Assembly (NCBI RefSeq): GCF_026130545.1
Contig: NZ_JAMOIM010000014.1
Location: forward strand, 1 to 64,000
Reading direction: 5' to 3'
DNA length: 64,000 nucleotides
DNA from: Lichenifustis flavocetrariae
Lineage (GTDB): Bacteria; Pseudomonadota; Alphaproteobacteria; Rhizobiales; Beijerinckiaceae
Under the pieces are notes generated by a model. It made no database searches, had not been told where the DNA came from, and was given only the letters and a program-made list of their open reading frames with translations. Made by a program: the position numbers and the translations under genes. This document shows positions 1-8,998 of the stretch, in pieces (positions within the stretch are counted from its first letter, which is position 1; every line of letters starts with the position of its first letter).

Positions 1-595
1 CATCCATAAGGCCGTCGAAATGCGAAATGCAGAGCGACAATGCCATCCGTTGGCCAAGTCACGAATCTCTGCTTAGCAGCTTGGAGCTTCGGCGGCCACC
101 TGCCTGAGATCCGTAGGGCCGTCCTACCGGGTCGGTCGAGTCCTGAAATCCGCGTGTCTGCGAGGTCCGCTTGCGAGCTTCTGAACGACGCTATTGTGTG
201 CTTCGGCTTCACGCCGGGACCCCTCTCGATCCATACACATCAACGGTTTGCGACGATGATCGGCGTTGGAACCCCACGCCGATTCACACTCAGGGTGGTG
301 CTTTTCTGCTTCGATCAGAGTCTAAGATAGATTTAGACGTGGGTAATCCCTTCGATGCTGATTTGCGCGCGAGCGCTTCTCCTGCGCAGAGGGTTGGATC
401 AACGGCGAAAATTGGTCACTGCTATTGCGCGGTGATGAAGATCGATTGCAGATTGGCTCAGCCACAGTTGACATCAGGACCACCGGCATGGTCCACCAAC
501 TTCGTGAGATACGCACGGAGCTTAAAGGAAAAGCGATCAGCGTTGGAATTGGCTGGGAATCCAGGTCCCCCAGCCAGTTCAAGCGCCGCGGCCTG
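1..595. other. Left-end region with no recognisable gene
   Basis: This stretch lies beyond the 3' end of the broken integrase and probably belongs to the same decayed element. Open frames on both strands overlap one another and none shows a recognisable domain, a convincing ribosome binding site or a conserved motif. I see no tRNA, repeat or terminator that I could support. Confidence 0.5.
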
Positions 596-2603
596 TCAGA
601 GATTCCGCCAACCTTGGCGATCGATGATGTGTTGCAGATCCAGTCCCGGATAATCCAACTTCTGAAGAGCGTGGTCGAGAGTACGAAGCTCGAAGAGCTT
701 TCCCTTGACGCGCCCATAATTCGACGTCGTGCCCTTCAAGACATGTCCGACGATCGCCTTGATCATACTCTCATTGACTTCGAGATTTCGAAGTCGGCGA
801 ATGACCCCTTGGCGAAACGAGTGAAAGGTCTTGGTCTTGCTCTTCGTCACATGAGCATCGCAAAAGCGTCCCCAAAACTTGCTCCAGTTTCGCGTGTAGC
901 GATCGCGATAGGCGATCAGTTCGGGAAACAAGCGTGAACACCCTGCGCTCCGCCGCGATTGCACGAAGTCCAAAAAACCGCATCGAACGAGAGCAGCATG
1001 CATTGGGCACATGCCTGCGAGCGGCAGTGGTTTTCACCGTCTTGCCCGCATCGATTTCGACTGCGTCCTCGGCGGTGCCGATTTCAACATCGTCCGGAAT
1101 ATCGGTGATATCGAAATAGGTGATGCCCTCGGTGACCTTGATATCCGCCACGAGCAGCTGCCCGAGTTCCTCGAGCCTGGCGCCGGTGAAGAGCGCAAGG
1201 AGAGGCAACCAAAAAGCCGCAACGCCTCAGCCAGCCTTCGAAATGCGGGCGGGCACCTGATAGATCTTCGAGGCCACGATCGCGTTCAGTTCGGCCGGGC
1301 TGTAGGGTTCCCGATCGACGACATCGCGGTCGTCGAGCTTGAGGCGCGTTCCGGCGCAAGGATTGATCGTGATCAGCTCATCGTCCAGGGCAATCCGCAT
1401 CAGGGTGCTGACCGAGCCGATGCCCTTGGCATTGATCGTGCCTCGGCTCAGGCGCGGCGCCTTCGTCGTGGCACCCCAAGCGATTTGTTCGGCCAGGCTG
1501 GACTTCGCGAGTTTGTTCGGCACGTTGCGGGGGCGATCAAGGAGCTTGTCGCGGAACGCGATGACCTGTTTTTTCGTCACCTCGTTCACAGGCAGGTCGC
1601 CGAACAGCTGGACGAAGTAGCTGACGTAAAGGGCGTTGTCGTCGATCTGCTTCGGACTGGGCCGGTTCAGCTTGATCCAGCGCAGGCGTAAGGCCGACAA
1701 TGTTTCGACCGTCGCTGTGGGCACCTCCGGCGGCGTGATAAGCGAAGGACGTTCCGGCGTCACAATCGGTGCGCCGAGATCCCGCTCCTTGATGACGTCG
1801 TTGGCCCTGACCTGTGCCCTCAACACCTCGAGCCCGAGGCGGCGACGATCGGGGTGGTCATCGGCAAGGTTGAGACCGTTTCGGCGAGGATCGCGTCGAT
1901 GTCGTTGGTGATCGTCGAAACGGGGCGTTTTTGGCCTGACGCAGGGCGTTCATCTGGTCGGTCGTCAGCCGCCTCACCCGGCCGGATCGAATCGCATCGA
2001 GATCGAACATCGTCGGGTCCAGATCAACCTCGTCGATTCGCCGATCGACGGTGCCGATGTCGCGCGCGATGAGGGCCTGCTTGGCCTGACGTTCGAAGAT
2101 CGCTTGAGCCTGGCGTCTCACGTCCTCGGCCGTTCGCGGTTCATCGCCGCCCCCTTGGCCAACATCAGTTTGGTGATGACGGTGGTCACAGGCGGGGAGA
2201 AAGTGGGATCGACCCAAGTTCGATCGTGCTCGTACAGGATGTCGTGGTGCGCTTGAGCGCCCATGATCGATATCTGATCGCGCGTCAGCCGGTCGACCTG
2301 GACCGGAGCCTGCTTCGGCGCGCTAGCGCCGTTGGCACTGACGCGGGCGATCTGCACGAGAGCCTCGACCTGCGGATGGATCTGCACCCATCGCATCCGC
2401 GCGGTGGCTTCGTCGCCGGTCTTCAGCGAGATCTTGACCAGAGGTTTGCCAGACAAGGTCCGGGTTCCTCGGGCTCAGAGGAGCTCGACAGTACCGGTGA
2501 CCAGGGCCGCGATGTCGCCTGGAATCGAGCGCTGACAGGTGTATTGCCCGGCATCGGGTCGCAGGACGAGGAAGGGCAAACCGGTGCTGCTGGAACGTCC
2601 CAT
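596..2603 (-). pseudogene. Decayed tyrosine recombinase / phage-type integrase
   Basis: Remnant of a tyrosine site-specific recombinase of about 600 residues. Reading from 2603 downward, the pieces are an N-terminal part with the phrase SLKTGDEATAR, a SAM-like core-binding part (about 1826-1230), a catalytic part with the first active-site arginine in LFTGARLEELGQL (near 1190), and a C-terminal part with HSFRQ, the VGH box and the tyrosine region TSNYGR (near 720). In-frame stops sit at about 2475 and 1227, and the frame shifts near 2150, 1840 and 1005, so no single product can be made. The gene starts about 120 bases from the 3' end of tRNA-Gly and points away from it, the usual arrangement for an element integrated into a tRNA gene. 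The rest of the element would lie to the left of the window. Confidence 0.85.
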
Positions 2604-2720
2604 GACAGCTTGCTCGGGCTGGATTCTTACCAGGATTCTCACCAGTTTTGTGCCCAGGAGGCGTACAACAAGCAAGCGACGAGCTCTATGACTAGCAAAA
2701 TCAGCGCCTTGGCGCAAAAA

Positions 2721-2794
2721 TGGAGCGGGCGAAGGGAATCGAACCCTCGTATGCAGCTTGGGAAGCTGCCGTTCTACCATTGAACTACGCCCGC
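2721..2794 (-). tRNA. tRNA-Gly (anticodon CCC)
   Basis: The reverse complement folds as a 74-nt cloverleaf. The acceptor stem pairs GCGGGCG with CGCCCGC, followed by discriminator T and an encoded CCA. The anticodon stem GCAGC/GCTGC closes the loop TTCCCAA, giving anticodon CCC. The T arm carries GGTTCGATTCC. The broken integrase next to its 3' end suggests that this gene served as an attachment site. Confidence 0.95.
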
Positions 2795-2852
2795 GCGCAC
2801 TTTACGCATACCGGCATCGCGGCGGTTCAGCAAGAGGGTCGCCGGAGCCGGG

Positions 2853-3485
2853 ATGCCAATGTCGATCGTGCCTGCCCTTGTGGCGTTCATCCTTGCGGCT
2901 GGCCTTCTCACGGTCACGCCCGGCCTTGATACCGTGCTGGTTCTGCGAATGTGGCTGACCGATGGGCGCAGGGCGGCATGGCGGGCGGCTTTCGGTATCC
3001 AGATGGGGTGCCTCGCATGGGGAAGCGCCGTCGCGGTTGGATTGGCGGCCGTGCTGGAGACGGCGCCTGTGGCCTATGAGGTGCTGCGTTGGTTCGGCGC
3101 GGCTTATCTCCTGTGGTGCGGGCTGCTCATGCTTGCCAGGCCGCGGGAGCGGCTCGACGCCGCGGCAATGGCCGCGCCGGCCGCGGGAGCGAGCGCCTTT
3201 CGCCGCGGGTTTCTAACCAACCTGCTGAACCCGAAAGTCGGTCTGTTTTACTTGTCCTTCCTGCCGCAATTCGTGCCGCCCGGGCTGCCGGCGGCCCCTT
3301 TCATGATCCTTTTGACCACGATCCATATCGCCCTGGCGCTCGCCTGGTTCGCGCTGCTGCTCGGCGGAGCCGCCGCGCTTCGGCAGGTCGTCACGCAGCG
3401 GGCCGGTGTGGTGCGTTGGCTCGATCGCCTGACCGGGATCGTCTTCGTCGGATTCGGGCTTCGGCTCGCTTTCGAAGGACGGTGA
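2853..3485 (+). CDS. LysE/RhtB-family amino acid exporter
   Basis: Inner-membrane exporter of about 210 residues, the family's normal length, with about six hydrophobic segments. The first helix carries the family signature near LLTVTPGLDTVLVLR (residues about 18-32), and the middle has the conserved NLLNPKVGLFYLSFLPQF stretch near residues 122-139. Members export amino acids such as lysine, homoserine or threonine; the substrate here cannot be read from sequence. ATG codons at 2853 and 2859 are both possible starts. It may be cotranscribed with the amidase gene downstream through a very short intervening frame. A second, diverged LysE-family gene lies at 35523-36149. Confidence 0.9.
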   Translation: MPMSIVPALVAFILAAGLLTVTPGLDTVLVLRMWLTDGRRAAWRAAFGIQMGCLAWGSAVAVGLAAVLETAPVAYEVLRWFGAAYLLWCGLLMLARPRERLDAAAMAAPAAGASAFRRGFLTNLLNPKVGLFYLSFLPQFVPPGLPAAPFMILLTTIHIALALAWFALLLGGAAALRQVVTQRAGVVRWLDRLTGIVFVGFGLRLAFEGR

Positions 3486-3487
3486 CC

Positions 3488-3559
3488 ATGACGACCCTTG
3501 CACGCAGGCCGTTCGTGACCGAACATCCGCCGCGAAAAAACACGGCGGAACAATCCTGA
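3488..3559 (+). CDS. Possible 23-residue microprotein or leader ORF
   Basis: A short frame (MTTLARRPFV at its start) begins three bases after the LysE stop with an AAGGA motif about eight bases upstream. Its TGA overlaps the next ATG as TGATG. It could be a coupling leader for the amidase gene or chance. An inverted repeat (3526-3532 with 3543-3549) lies inside it. Function is unknown and no homology can be judged at this length. Confidence 0.3.
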   Translation: MTTLARRPFVTEHPPRKNTAEQS

Positions 3560-4383
3560 TGAAAGTCTCCCTGATCCAGATGAACTCGATCAGCGACAAG
3601 CCCGCCAATCTGGCGATGGCGCGCCGGCTGATCGAGGACGCCGTCGCGGCGGACGCGCCCGACTGGATCCTGCTGCCCGAATGTTTCGACTACCTCGGCG
3701 GCACGCGCGAGGGGAAGCGGGCCGCGGCCGAGACGCTGCCGGGCGGCCCGGCCTATAGCCTGCTGCAGGAGCTCGCCCGCACGCACCGCGTCTTCATCCA
3801 TGCGGGCTCGCTTCTCGAACGCATTCCCGAGGATGAGCGGCTGCACAACACCACGGTCGTGTTCGATCGGGAGGGGGGTGAGGTCGCCCGCTACCGCAAG
3901 ATCCACATGTTCGACATCACGGCGCCGGACGGCACCGAATACAAGGAAAGCGCCGCCTTCAAACGCGGCGATGCTGTCGTGACCTACGCCTGCGAAGGCG
4001 TCACGGTGGGCTGCGCGATCTGCTACGATCTGCGCTTTCCCGCGCTGTTCCAGGCCTTGGCCGACAAGGGGGCGACCATGATCGCCCTGCCGGCCGCCTT
4101 CACGATGCAGACCGGCAAGGATCACTGGGAGGTGCTCTGCCGCGCGCGGGCGATCGAGACCGAGACCTATTTCTGCGCCGCTGCGCAGACCGGCAGTTTC
4201 ACGCAAAACAACGAGACCCGCCAGACCTATGGCCATTCGCTGGTGGCAGACCCCTGGGGCCATGTGGTGGCACGGGCCTCGGATGGGGTCGGGACGGTCG
4301 CGGCCCGGATCGATCCGGCCCGCGTCGAGAAGGTGCGGGCCATGATCCCGGTCGCCAAGCATCGCGTGCCGCTACCGGGCTGA
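3559..4383 (+). CDS. Carbon-nitrogen hydrolase (nitrilase superfamily amidase)
   Basis: A 274-residue protein with the complete nitrilase-superfamily triad: Glu41 in LLPECFDYLGG, Lys114 in RYRKIHMFD, and Cys155 in GCAICYDLRFP. The Nit1-like motif order and length match deaminated-glutathione amidase and omega-amidase-like enzymes that hydrolyse a linear amide in the cytoplasm. The exact substrate is inference. The start overlaps the stop of a 23-codon frame, suggesting translational coupling with the exporter upstream. It converges on argC with a 36-base gap. Confidence 0.9.
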   Translation: MKVSLIQMNSISDKPANLAMARRLIEDAVAADAPDWILLPECFDYLGGTREGKRAAAETLPGGPAYSLLQELARTHRVFIHAGSLLERIPEDERLHNTTVVFDREGGEVARYRKIHMFDITAPDGTEYKESAAFKRGDAVVTYACEGVTVGCAICYDLRFPALFQALADKGATMIALPAAFTMQTGKDHWEVLCRARAIETETYFCAAAQTGSFTQNNETRQTYGHSLVADPWGHVVARASDGVGTVAARIDPARVEKVRAMIPVAKHRVPLPG

Positions 4384-4419
4384 TCGCGGACGGAGACCAG
4401 ACGCCTCGTCGAACACCCA

Positions 4420-5331
4420 TTAAGCGAGGCCGAGCATCAGCTCCAGGTTCTGGACGGCCGCGGCGGAGGCGCCCTTTCCCAGATTGTCGAGCTTGGCCAC
4501 CAGCACCGCCTGGCGGTGCGCCGTGTTACCGTAGACCCGCAATTCCATGCGGTTCGTGTCGTTCAGCGATTCGGCCTCGATCCGCGGCTCGGTCGCTTCC
4601 GCGAAGACCACGTGGTCGCCCTGGGCGTAGCGGGTGGCGAGCGCCTCCCCCAGCGCCGCGACATCGGGGCGGCCGGGAAGCTCATCGAGATGGAGCGGAA
4701 TGGACACCAGCATGCCCTGGTGAAAATTGCCGACCGACGGCACGAAGATCGGCCGCCGGGTCAGGCGCGCATAGGCCATGACTTCGGGCAGATGCTTGTG
4801 ATCGAGCCCGAGGCCATAGAGTTCGAACGAGGGTGCCGTCCCGCTGTCATAGGCCTCGATCATCGACTTGCCGCCGCCGCTGTAGCCGCTGACGGCATTG
4901 ATGGTCAGCGGAAAGTCGGGCGCCACGAGGCCCGCATCGACGAGCGGGCGGAGCAACGCGATCGCGCCCGTGGCGTAACAGCCGGGGTTGGCGACATGCT
5001 TGGCGCGGCGGATCGCCTCGTCCTGGCCCTCGGCCAATTCGGCAAACCCATAGGTCCAATCCGGCGCCACACGGTGCGCCGTCGAGGCATCGAGGATTTT
5101 GGGCGCGTCGCCACCCAGTTCCGCCGCCAGCCGCACGGTTTCCTTGGAGGCTTCGTCGGGCAGGCACAACACCACGAGGTCAACCTCGCGCATCAGTTCA
5201 AGCTTGGCCGCGGGGTTCTTGCGGTCCTCGGACGCAATGCTGCGCACGCTCACACGCGGGTGGCGCGCCAACCGGTCGCGGATGCCCAGGCCGGTCGTGC
5301 CGGCCTCGCCATCGATGAAAACACTTGCCAT
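4420..5331 (-). CDS. argC: N-acetyl-gamma-glutamyl-phosphate reductase
   Basis: NADPH-dependent reductase of arginine biosynthesis that converts N-acetylglutamyl phosphate to the semialdehyde. The 303-residue length fits the shorter type-2 ArgC class. Features are an N-terminal nucleotide-binding segment FIDGEAGTTGLGIRDRL (residues 5-21), the catalytic cysteine Cys118 in NPGCYATGA, and a C-terminal GNTAHRQAVLVAKLDNLGKG segment. ATG at 5331 was chosen because GGAGG sits eight bases upstream and the Rossmann motif starts immediately; the longer upstream frame lacks ArgC sequence. It lies downstream of secB on the same strand, separated by a stem-loop. Confidence 0.95.
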   Translation of the reverse strand: MASVFIDGEAGTTGLGIRDRLARHPRVSVRSIASEDRKNPAAKLELMREVDLVVLCLPDEASKETVRLAAELGGDAPKILDASTAHRVAPDWTYGFAELAEGQDEAIRRAKHVANPGCYATGAIALLRPLVDAGLVAPDFPLTINAVSGYSGGGKSMIEAYDSGTAPSFELYGLGLDHKHLPEVMAYARLTRRPIFVPSVGNFHQGMLVSIPLHLDELPGRPDVAALGEALATRYAQGDHVVFAEATEPRIEAESLNDTNRMELRVYGNTAHRQAVLVAKLDNLGKGASAAAVQNLELMLGLA

Positions 5332-5366
5332 CGCGTGTCCTCCAACCGGAAGAGAAGATGCCAGTC

Positions 5367-5401
5367 CCCGAGCTACCGAAAGTTCCGCAAGGCAGCTCGG
5401 G
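5367..5401. other. Stem-loop between secB and argC
   Basis: An 8-bp perfect inverted repeat (CCCGAGCT at 5367-5374 and AGCTCGGG at 5394-5401) with a 19-base loop follows the secB stop. There is no T run, so it could be a weak terminator, a 3'-end processing structure for secB, or neither. Confidence 0.4.
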
Positions 5402-5440
5402 ACGATGCGCGACTGCCGATAAGCGGCCGGGTTGCGGCCG

Positions 5441-5926
5441 TCAGGCGACCGGGACGTTCGGTGCGCCCTGGCCCGCGATCCTCTGCTGATACAGGCCGGC
5501 GAAATCGATCGGGTCGATATAGAGCGGCGGGAATCCGCCGTTGCGAACCGCATCGGCCACGATCTGGCGCGCGAAGGGGAACAGCAGCCGGGGACATTCG
5601 ATCATCACGACCGGGTGGGTGTTCTCGGCCGGAATGTTGCGGACACGGAATACACCGGCGTAGTTCAGCTCGAATTTGAACAGCGTCTCGGCGCCCTCGC
5701 CGGCCGCGCCTTCGAGCACCAGGCTGACCTCGAAGTCTGTCTCCGACAGCTGTTTCGCGTTGACATTGACCTGGATCGAGATGTTCGGGCTCTTCTCCTG
5801 AGGGCCGAGCGACCGGGGGGCATTCGGGTTCTCGAAGGAGAGATCCTTGGTGTATTGAACCAGGGCATTCAATTGGGGCGCGGTCGCATCCATCGTGCCG
5901 TTCCCATTGCCGTCGGCCATCGCCAT
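5441..5926 (-). CDS. secB: Protein-export chaperone SecB
   Basis: Cytoplasmic tetrameric chaperone that keeps preproteins unfolded and passes them to SecA. The 161-residue protein contains the family phrases [13 protein letters not shown] (residues about 25-37), [11 protein letters not shown], and [19 protein letters not shown] (about 105-123), and ends with a short variable tail. The chosen ATG has an AAAGGAG ribosome binding site six bases upstream; the upstream extension of the frame has no SecB similarity. The next gene on this strand is argC. Confidence 0.96.
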   Translation of the reverse strand: MAMADGNGNGTMDATAPQLNALVQYTKDLSFENPNAPRSLGPQEKSPNISIQVNVNAKQLSETDFEVSLVLEGAAGEGAETLFKFELNYAGVFRVRNIPAENTHPVVMIECPRLLFPFARQIVADAVRNGGFPPLYIDPIDFAGLYQQRIAGQGAPNVPVA

Positions 5927-6090
5927 CTCCTTTGGCCCCGCACGAAGGGGCACGTCACATGGGCCGCCGCGTAGCATGGAAGCCGAAGCGGGACAACCGC
6001 GATGGCAGGCGAATGATTCGGACCGTTCGATGCGTTCCGCCAACACGGGCTTCCCGATCTAAGGGGCCAAGTCCGCAGGAACCAAAGTCC

Positions 6091-6585
6091 ATGCAGCGCA
6101 TCCTGGTGATGGGGCCGCCCGGAAGCGGGAAATCGACACTCGCCCGCCGCCTCGGAACGGAGTTCGGCCTGCCGGTGTTCCATCTTGACCAATCGTATCA
6201 TCGGCCAGGGTGGGTGCCCGCGCCCTCAGAAGCCTTTCGCGCCGATGTGGAACGGATCACGCGGGGGGCAGCCTGGGTGATCGACGGGAACTACACGGAA
6301 ACGATCAGTCCCCGATTGCGCGCGGCGGATACCATCATCTATCTCGATATCCCTGCTTGGCTCGCGATGGTGAGGATTATCCGGCGCATTCTTACCAGCT
6401 TCGGGCAGGTGCGCGCCGACGCCGCTCCGGGTTGTCCCGAGCGCCTGAATCTGGAGTTTCTACGCTTCGCCTGGACCTGGAACCGGAGGAGGCGGACCAG
6501 ACATCTTGCGCTTCACCAGACATTCGGCGGTCGGGTCATCGTGCTGTCCTGGAGGCACCAGAACCGAAGCCTTCCGCAAAAGTGA
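6091..6585 (+). CDS. P-loop AAA / adenylate-kinase-like protein
   Basis: A 164-residue P-loop NTPase. The Walker A motif GPPGSGKST lies at residues 7-15, followed by LARRLG and the segment FHLDQSYHRPGW typical of the small kinase-like family often annotated as DNA topology modulation protein or adenylate kinase-like. A WVIDGNY phrase and the hydrophobic DTIIYLDIP strand follow. The physiological substrate is not known. ATG at 6091 puts the P-loop at the very N terminus, as is usual; the 53 codons upstream are arginine-rich and unlikely to be coding. Confidence 0.8.
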   Translation: MQRILVMGPPGSGKSTLARRLGTEFGLPVFHLDQSYHRPGWVPAPSEAFRADVERITRGAAWVIDGNYTETISPRLRAADTIIYLDIPAWLAMVRIIRRILTSFGQVRADAAPGCPERLNLEFLRFAWTWNRRRRTRHLALHQTFGGRVIVLSWRHQNRSLPQK

Positions 6586-6610
6586 CCAGTTTCCGAAAGT
6601 CAGCTGTCCC

Positions 6611-7102
6611 TCAGGACCGCCCGGACTTGTCGACAACGCGCCAATCGTCCGGCGAGAGGTCGATCACATCCGGAGTCGCCTTGCGTCCCATCGGCTTCTG
6701 CGTGGGCGACCCGTCTCGCCGCATGAGAAATCGCGCCGCAAGGGTCTGGCGGATCGACGGTGTCGCGAGCGAAAGGCCCACCGCATCCGACACGAAGCCC
6801 GGCAGGATGAGGAGAACAGCCCCCAGCGCCGTCAACGAGCCGTCCACGAATGCCTCGCTGGGCGCACCGCCCATCCCCATCGTGCGCCGAAGGTGCTGGG
6901 CCGCCCCCAATCCAAGGCGGCGCAGGATGGTCAGGCCGAGCACGCTGGTGGCGAACATCAGGAGCAGTGTCCCTCCGAGACCGAGTAGCTTCACGGCAAA
7001 CGAAAAGGCCAGCACCTCCGCCACGACCCAGCCCAGCAGCAGAAACTTGAGATTACCAAGCGGCCATTGGCCGGCGCGAATATTGTAGAAGACACCGTTC
7101 AT
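6611..7102 (-). CDS. fxsA: FxsA family membrane protein
   Basis: Cytoplasmic-membrane protein of 163 residues with three to four hydrophobic segments in the first 115 residues. The signature GALGAVLLILPGFVSDAVG is represented here as LGAVLLILPGFVSDAVGL (residues about 93-110), followed by a polar tail. E. coli FxsA modulates phage T7 exclusion by F plasmid PifA; its native role is unclear. Location between secB and the Tim44-like gene is a common alphaproteobacterial neighbourhood. It is divergent from the Tim44-like gene. Confidence 0.9.
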   Translation of the reverse strand: MNGVFYNIRAGQWPLGNLKFLLLGWVVAEVLAFSFAVKLLGLGGTLLLMFATSVLGLTILRRLGLGAAQHLRRTMGMGGAPSEAFVDGSLTALGAVLLILPGFVSDAVGLSLATPSIRQTLAARFLMRRDGSPTQKPMGRKATPDVIDLSPDDWRVVDKSGRS

Positions 7103-7238
7103 CGTGCATCCTCACGCTTCCGGCCGCGTGCGCATGGGAAAATCAGTGGATGTTGGAGGCCGTGTCACCACATAAGAGAGATAGGAGGCATTGCTTCCGG
7201 GCGCAATGGAGCGCCGCCCATGCCAAGTGGTCTACGCC

Positions 7239-7955
7239 ATGAACCAATCCTTCGACGTCTCGACCATCGTGTTTGCGGCGCTTGCTATCTTCATCGTCTG
7301 GAAGCTGCGCTCCGTGCTCGGCACCCGCACCGGCGAGGAACGGCCGCCGTTCAATCCCTTCTTGCGCCGCGGCGCGCCGAAGCAGGACGAGGGCGCGGCG
7401 CGGGAAACCGGGACCGTCATTCCCATGCCGGGTGCCTCGGCGCCCACGAACCTGCGGCCCACCAATGACCCTGATCGCTGGAAGGGGGTGGCGGAGCCGG
7501 GCGCCTCGCTCGCCGCCTCCCTCGACGCCATCGCGGCGGCCGATCCCAATTTCAGCGGCCGAGGCTTCATCGACGGGGCCCGCATGGCTTATGAGATGAT
7601 TCTCGACGCCTTTGCGAAAGGCGATCGGGCGGCCCTTTCGGGGCTATTGGCCAAGGATGTCTACGATGGGTTCGTAGCCGCGATCGCGGATCGCGAAGCC
7701 CGCAGTGAAACGATGGAGCACACGATGGTCGCGGTCGACCAGGCCATCATCGTGGACGCGCAACTGCGCAGCACCGTCGCCCATGTGGGCGTTCGCTTCG
7801 AATCCCATCAGGTCAACGCCATCCGCACGGCCGGCAAAGCCCTGGCGGAAGGCAGTTCGGAAGCGGTCGGCCAGGTTGTCGACCATTGGACCTTCACCAG
7901 GACGGTCACGGCGCGGGACCCCAATTGGACGCTCGCCTCCACCAGCAGCGAGTGA
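7239..7955 (+). CDS. Tim44/TimA-like domain protein
   Basis: A 238-residue protein with a single N-terminal membrane segment (residues about 5-20), a proline- and glycine-rich linker, and a C-terminal Tim44-like domain from about residue 90, starting near FSGRGFIDGARMAYEMI and ending in WTFTRTVTARDPNWTLAST. Alphaproteobacterial TimA proteins are the bacterial relatives of mitochondrial Tim44; they sit at the inner membrane and the bacterial role is uncertain. The stop overlaps the mltA start by one base (TGATG), and mltA overlaps smr, so the three genes form a translationally coupled operon. Confidence 0.88.
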   Translation: MNQSFDVSTIVFAALAIFIVWKLRSVLGTRTGEERPPFNPFLRRGAPKQDEGAARETGTVIPMPGASAPTNLRPTNDPDRWKGVAEPGASLAASLDAIAAADPNFSGRGFIDGARMAYEMILDAFAKGDRAALSGLLAKDVYDGFVAAIADREARSETMEHTMVAVDQAIIVDAQLRSTVAHVGVRFESHQVNAIRTAGKALAEGSSEAVGQVVDHWTFTRTVTARDPNWTLASTSSE

Positions 7956-8998
7956 TGCGACCTGCGGCCTGGATGGATGCGGCAGCGCTTCAGCCCCTCG
8001 CTTGGGAGCATCTCGACGGTTGGCAGACGGCAGCCCACGCGAGCGTCTGGGCGGCCTTTCGGGCCAGCGGCCTGCATATTCGGGGGCATGGAGGCGAGTT
8101 GCGTGCGGCTGCCCCACCATGGCCGGCGCTGCGTGACCTCTGCGATCGGGCCGCGTTCCCCCAAACCGTGTCGGACCCCGAGGCGAAAGTCTTTTTCGAG
8201 CAGGCCTTTGTACCGTTTCGCGTGGTCCCGGAGGCTGGTCCCGATGGGTTCCTGACCGGCTATTACGAGCCGGTGATCGACGGGGCTCTCCAACAAAGCG
8301 CGCATTTCACGGCCCCGATCCTTCCGCCACCCGAACGGACCTTGTCTCCGACGCCAGACCGCGCGGCCTTCGAGGCCTTCGCGCTTAGCCCCGAGGCGCG
8401 TCCGGTCGTCTGGCTGCGCGACTGGACCGAAGTGTTTCTCGTGCAAGTCCAGGGATCGGCGCGCGTCCGGCTGCCGGACGGCACAGAGCGGAGGCTCGTC
8501 TATGCGGGCCGCAACGGCCTGCCCTATACGTCGATCGGCCGGCGTCTCATCGAGACCGGCCGCATCGCCCTTGAGGAGATGTCGCTCGATGTCCTGAAGG
8601 CCTGGCTGCGGGCGCATGGTCAAGAGGTCGGGCAGGAAGCCCGCGCCCTGATGCAGGAGAACCGATCCTACATTTTCTTCCGCCTCGAACCCGGGCAGGC
8701 CGATGAACGCGGTCCGACGGGTGGCCAGGGGCTGCCGCTCGAGGCTGGCGTTTCGATCGCCGTCGACCGCAACCTCTGGTGCTACGGCCTTCCGTTCTGG
8801 ATCGAGAGCGACAGGCCGATCCCCGGATTTGGTCCGTCCCCGTTGGCGCGGCTCTTCATCGCGCAGGATACGGGCTCGGCCATCCTGGGCCGGGCGCGGG
8901 CCGACCTCTTCACAGGCTCCGGCGAGGCGGCCGGGACCGCGGCCGGTCTGGTCCGCCATCCTGCGCGGTTTACGGTCTTGCTGCCCCGCGCGTCATGA
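7955..8998 (+). CDS. mltA: Membrane-bound lytic murein transglycosylase A
   Basis: Peptidoglycan-cleaving lytic transglycosylase. The MltA domain shows FLTGYYEPVIDG (residues about 101-112), the YAGRNGLPYTSIGR block and a C-terminal 3D domain with RLFIAQDTGSAILGRARADLF near residue 304. The 347-residue length fits the family. No clear signal peptide or lipobox follows the chosen ATG, so the export route is uncertain and the gene may depend on an alternative start. It shares TGATG with the Tim44-like gene and ATGA with smr. Confidence 0.92.
   Translation: MRPAAWMDAAALQPLAWEHLDGWQTAAHASVWAAFRASGLHIRGHGGELRAAAPPWPALRDLCDRAAFPQTVSDPEAKVFFEQAFVPFRVVPEAGPDGFLTGYYEPVIDGALQQSAHFTAPILPPPERTLSPTPDRAAFEAFALSPEARPVVWLRDWTEVFLVQVQGSARVRLPDGTERRLVYAGRNGLPYTSIGRRLIETGRIALEEMSLDVLKAWLRAHGQEVGQEARALMQENRSYIFFRLEPGQADERGPTGGQGLPLEAGVSIAVDRNLWCYGLPFWIESDRPIPGFGPSPLARLFIAQDTGSAILGRARADLFTGSGEAAGTAAGLVRHPARFTVLLPRAS

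Noticed and set aside
40..937. Overlapping plus-strand frames at the left end (40-330, 171-653, 425-937)
   Set aside because: The last overlaps the integrase remnant on the other strand; none has motifs or a ribosome binding site.
2475..2780. 101-codon minus-strand frame that runs across tRNA-Gly
   Set aside because: It translates the tRNA; only its last 42 codons, after the ATG at 2603, belong to the integrase remnant.
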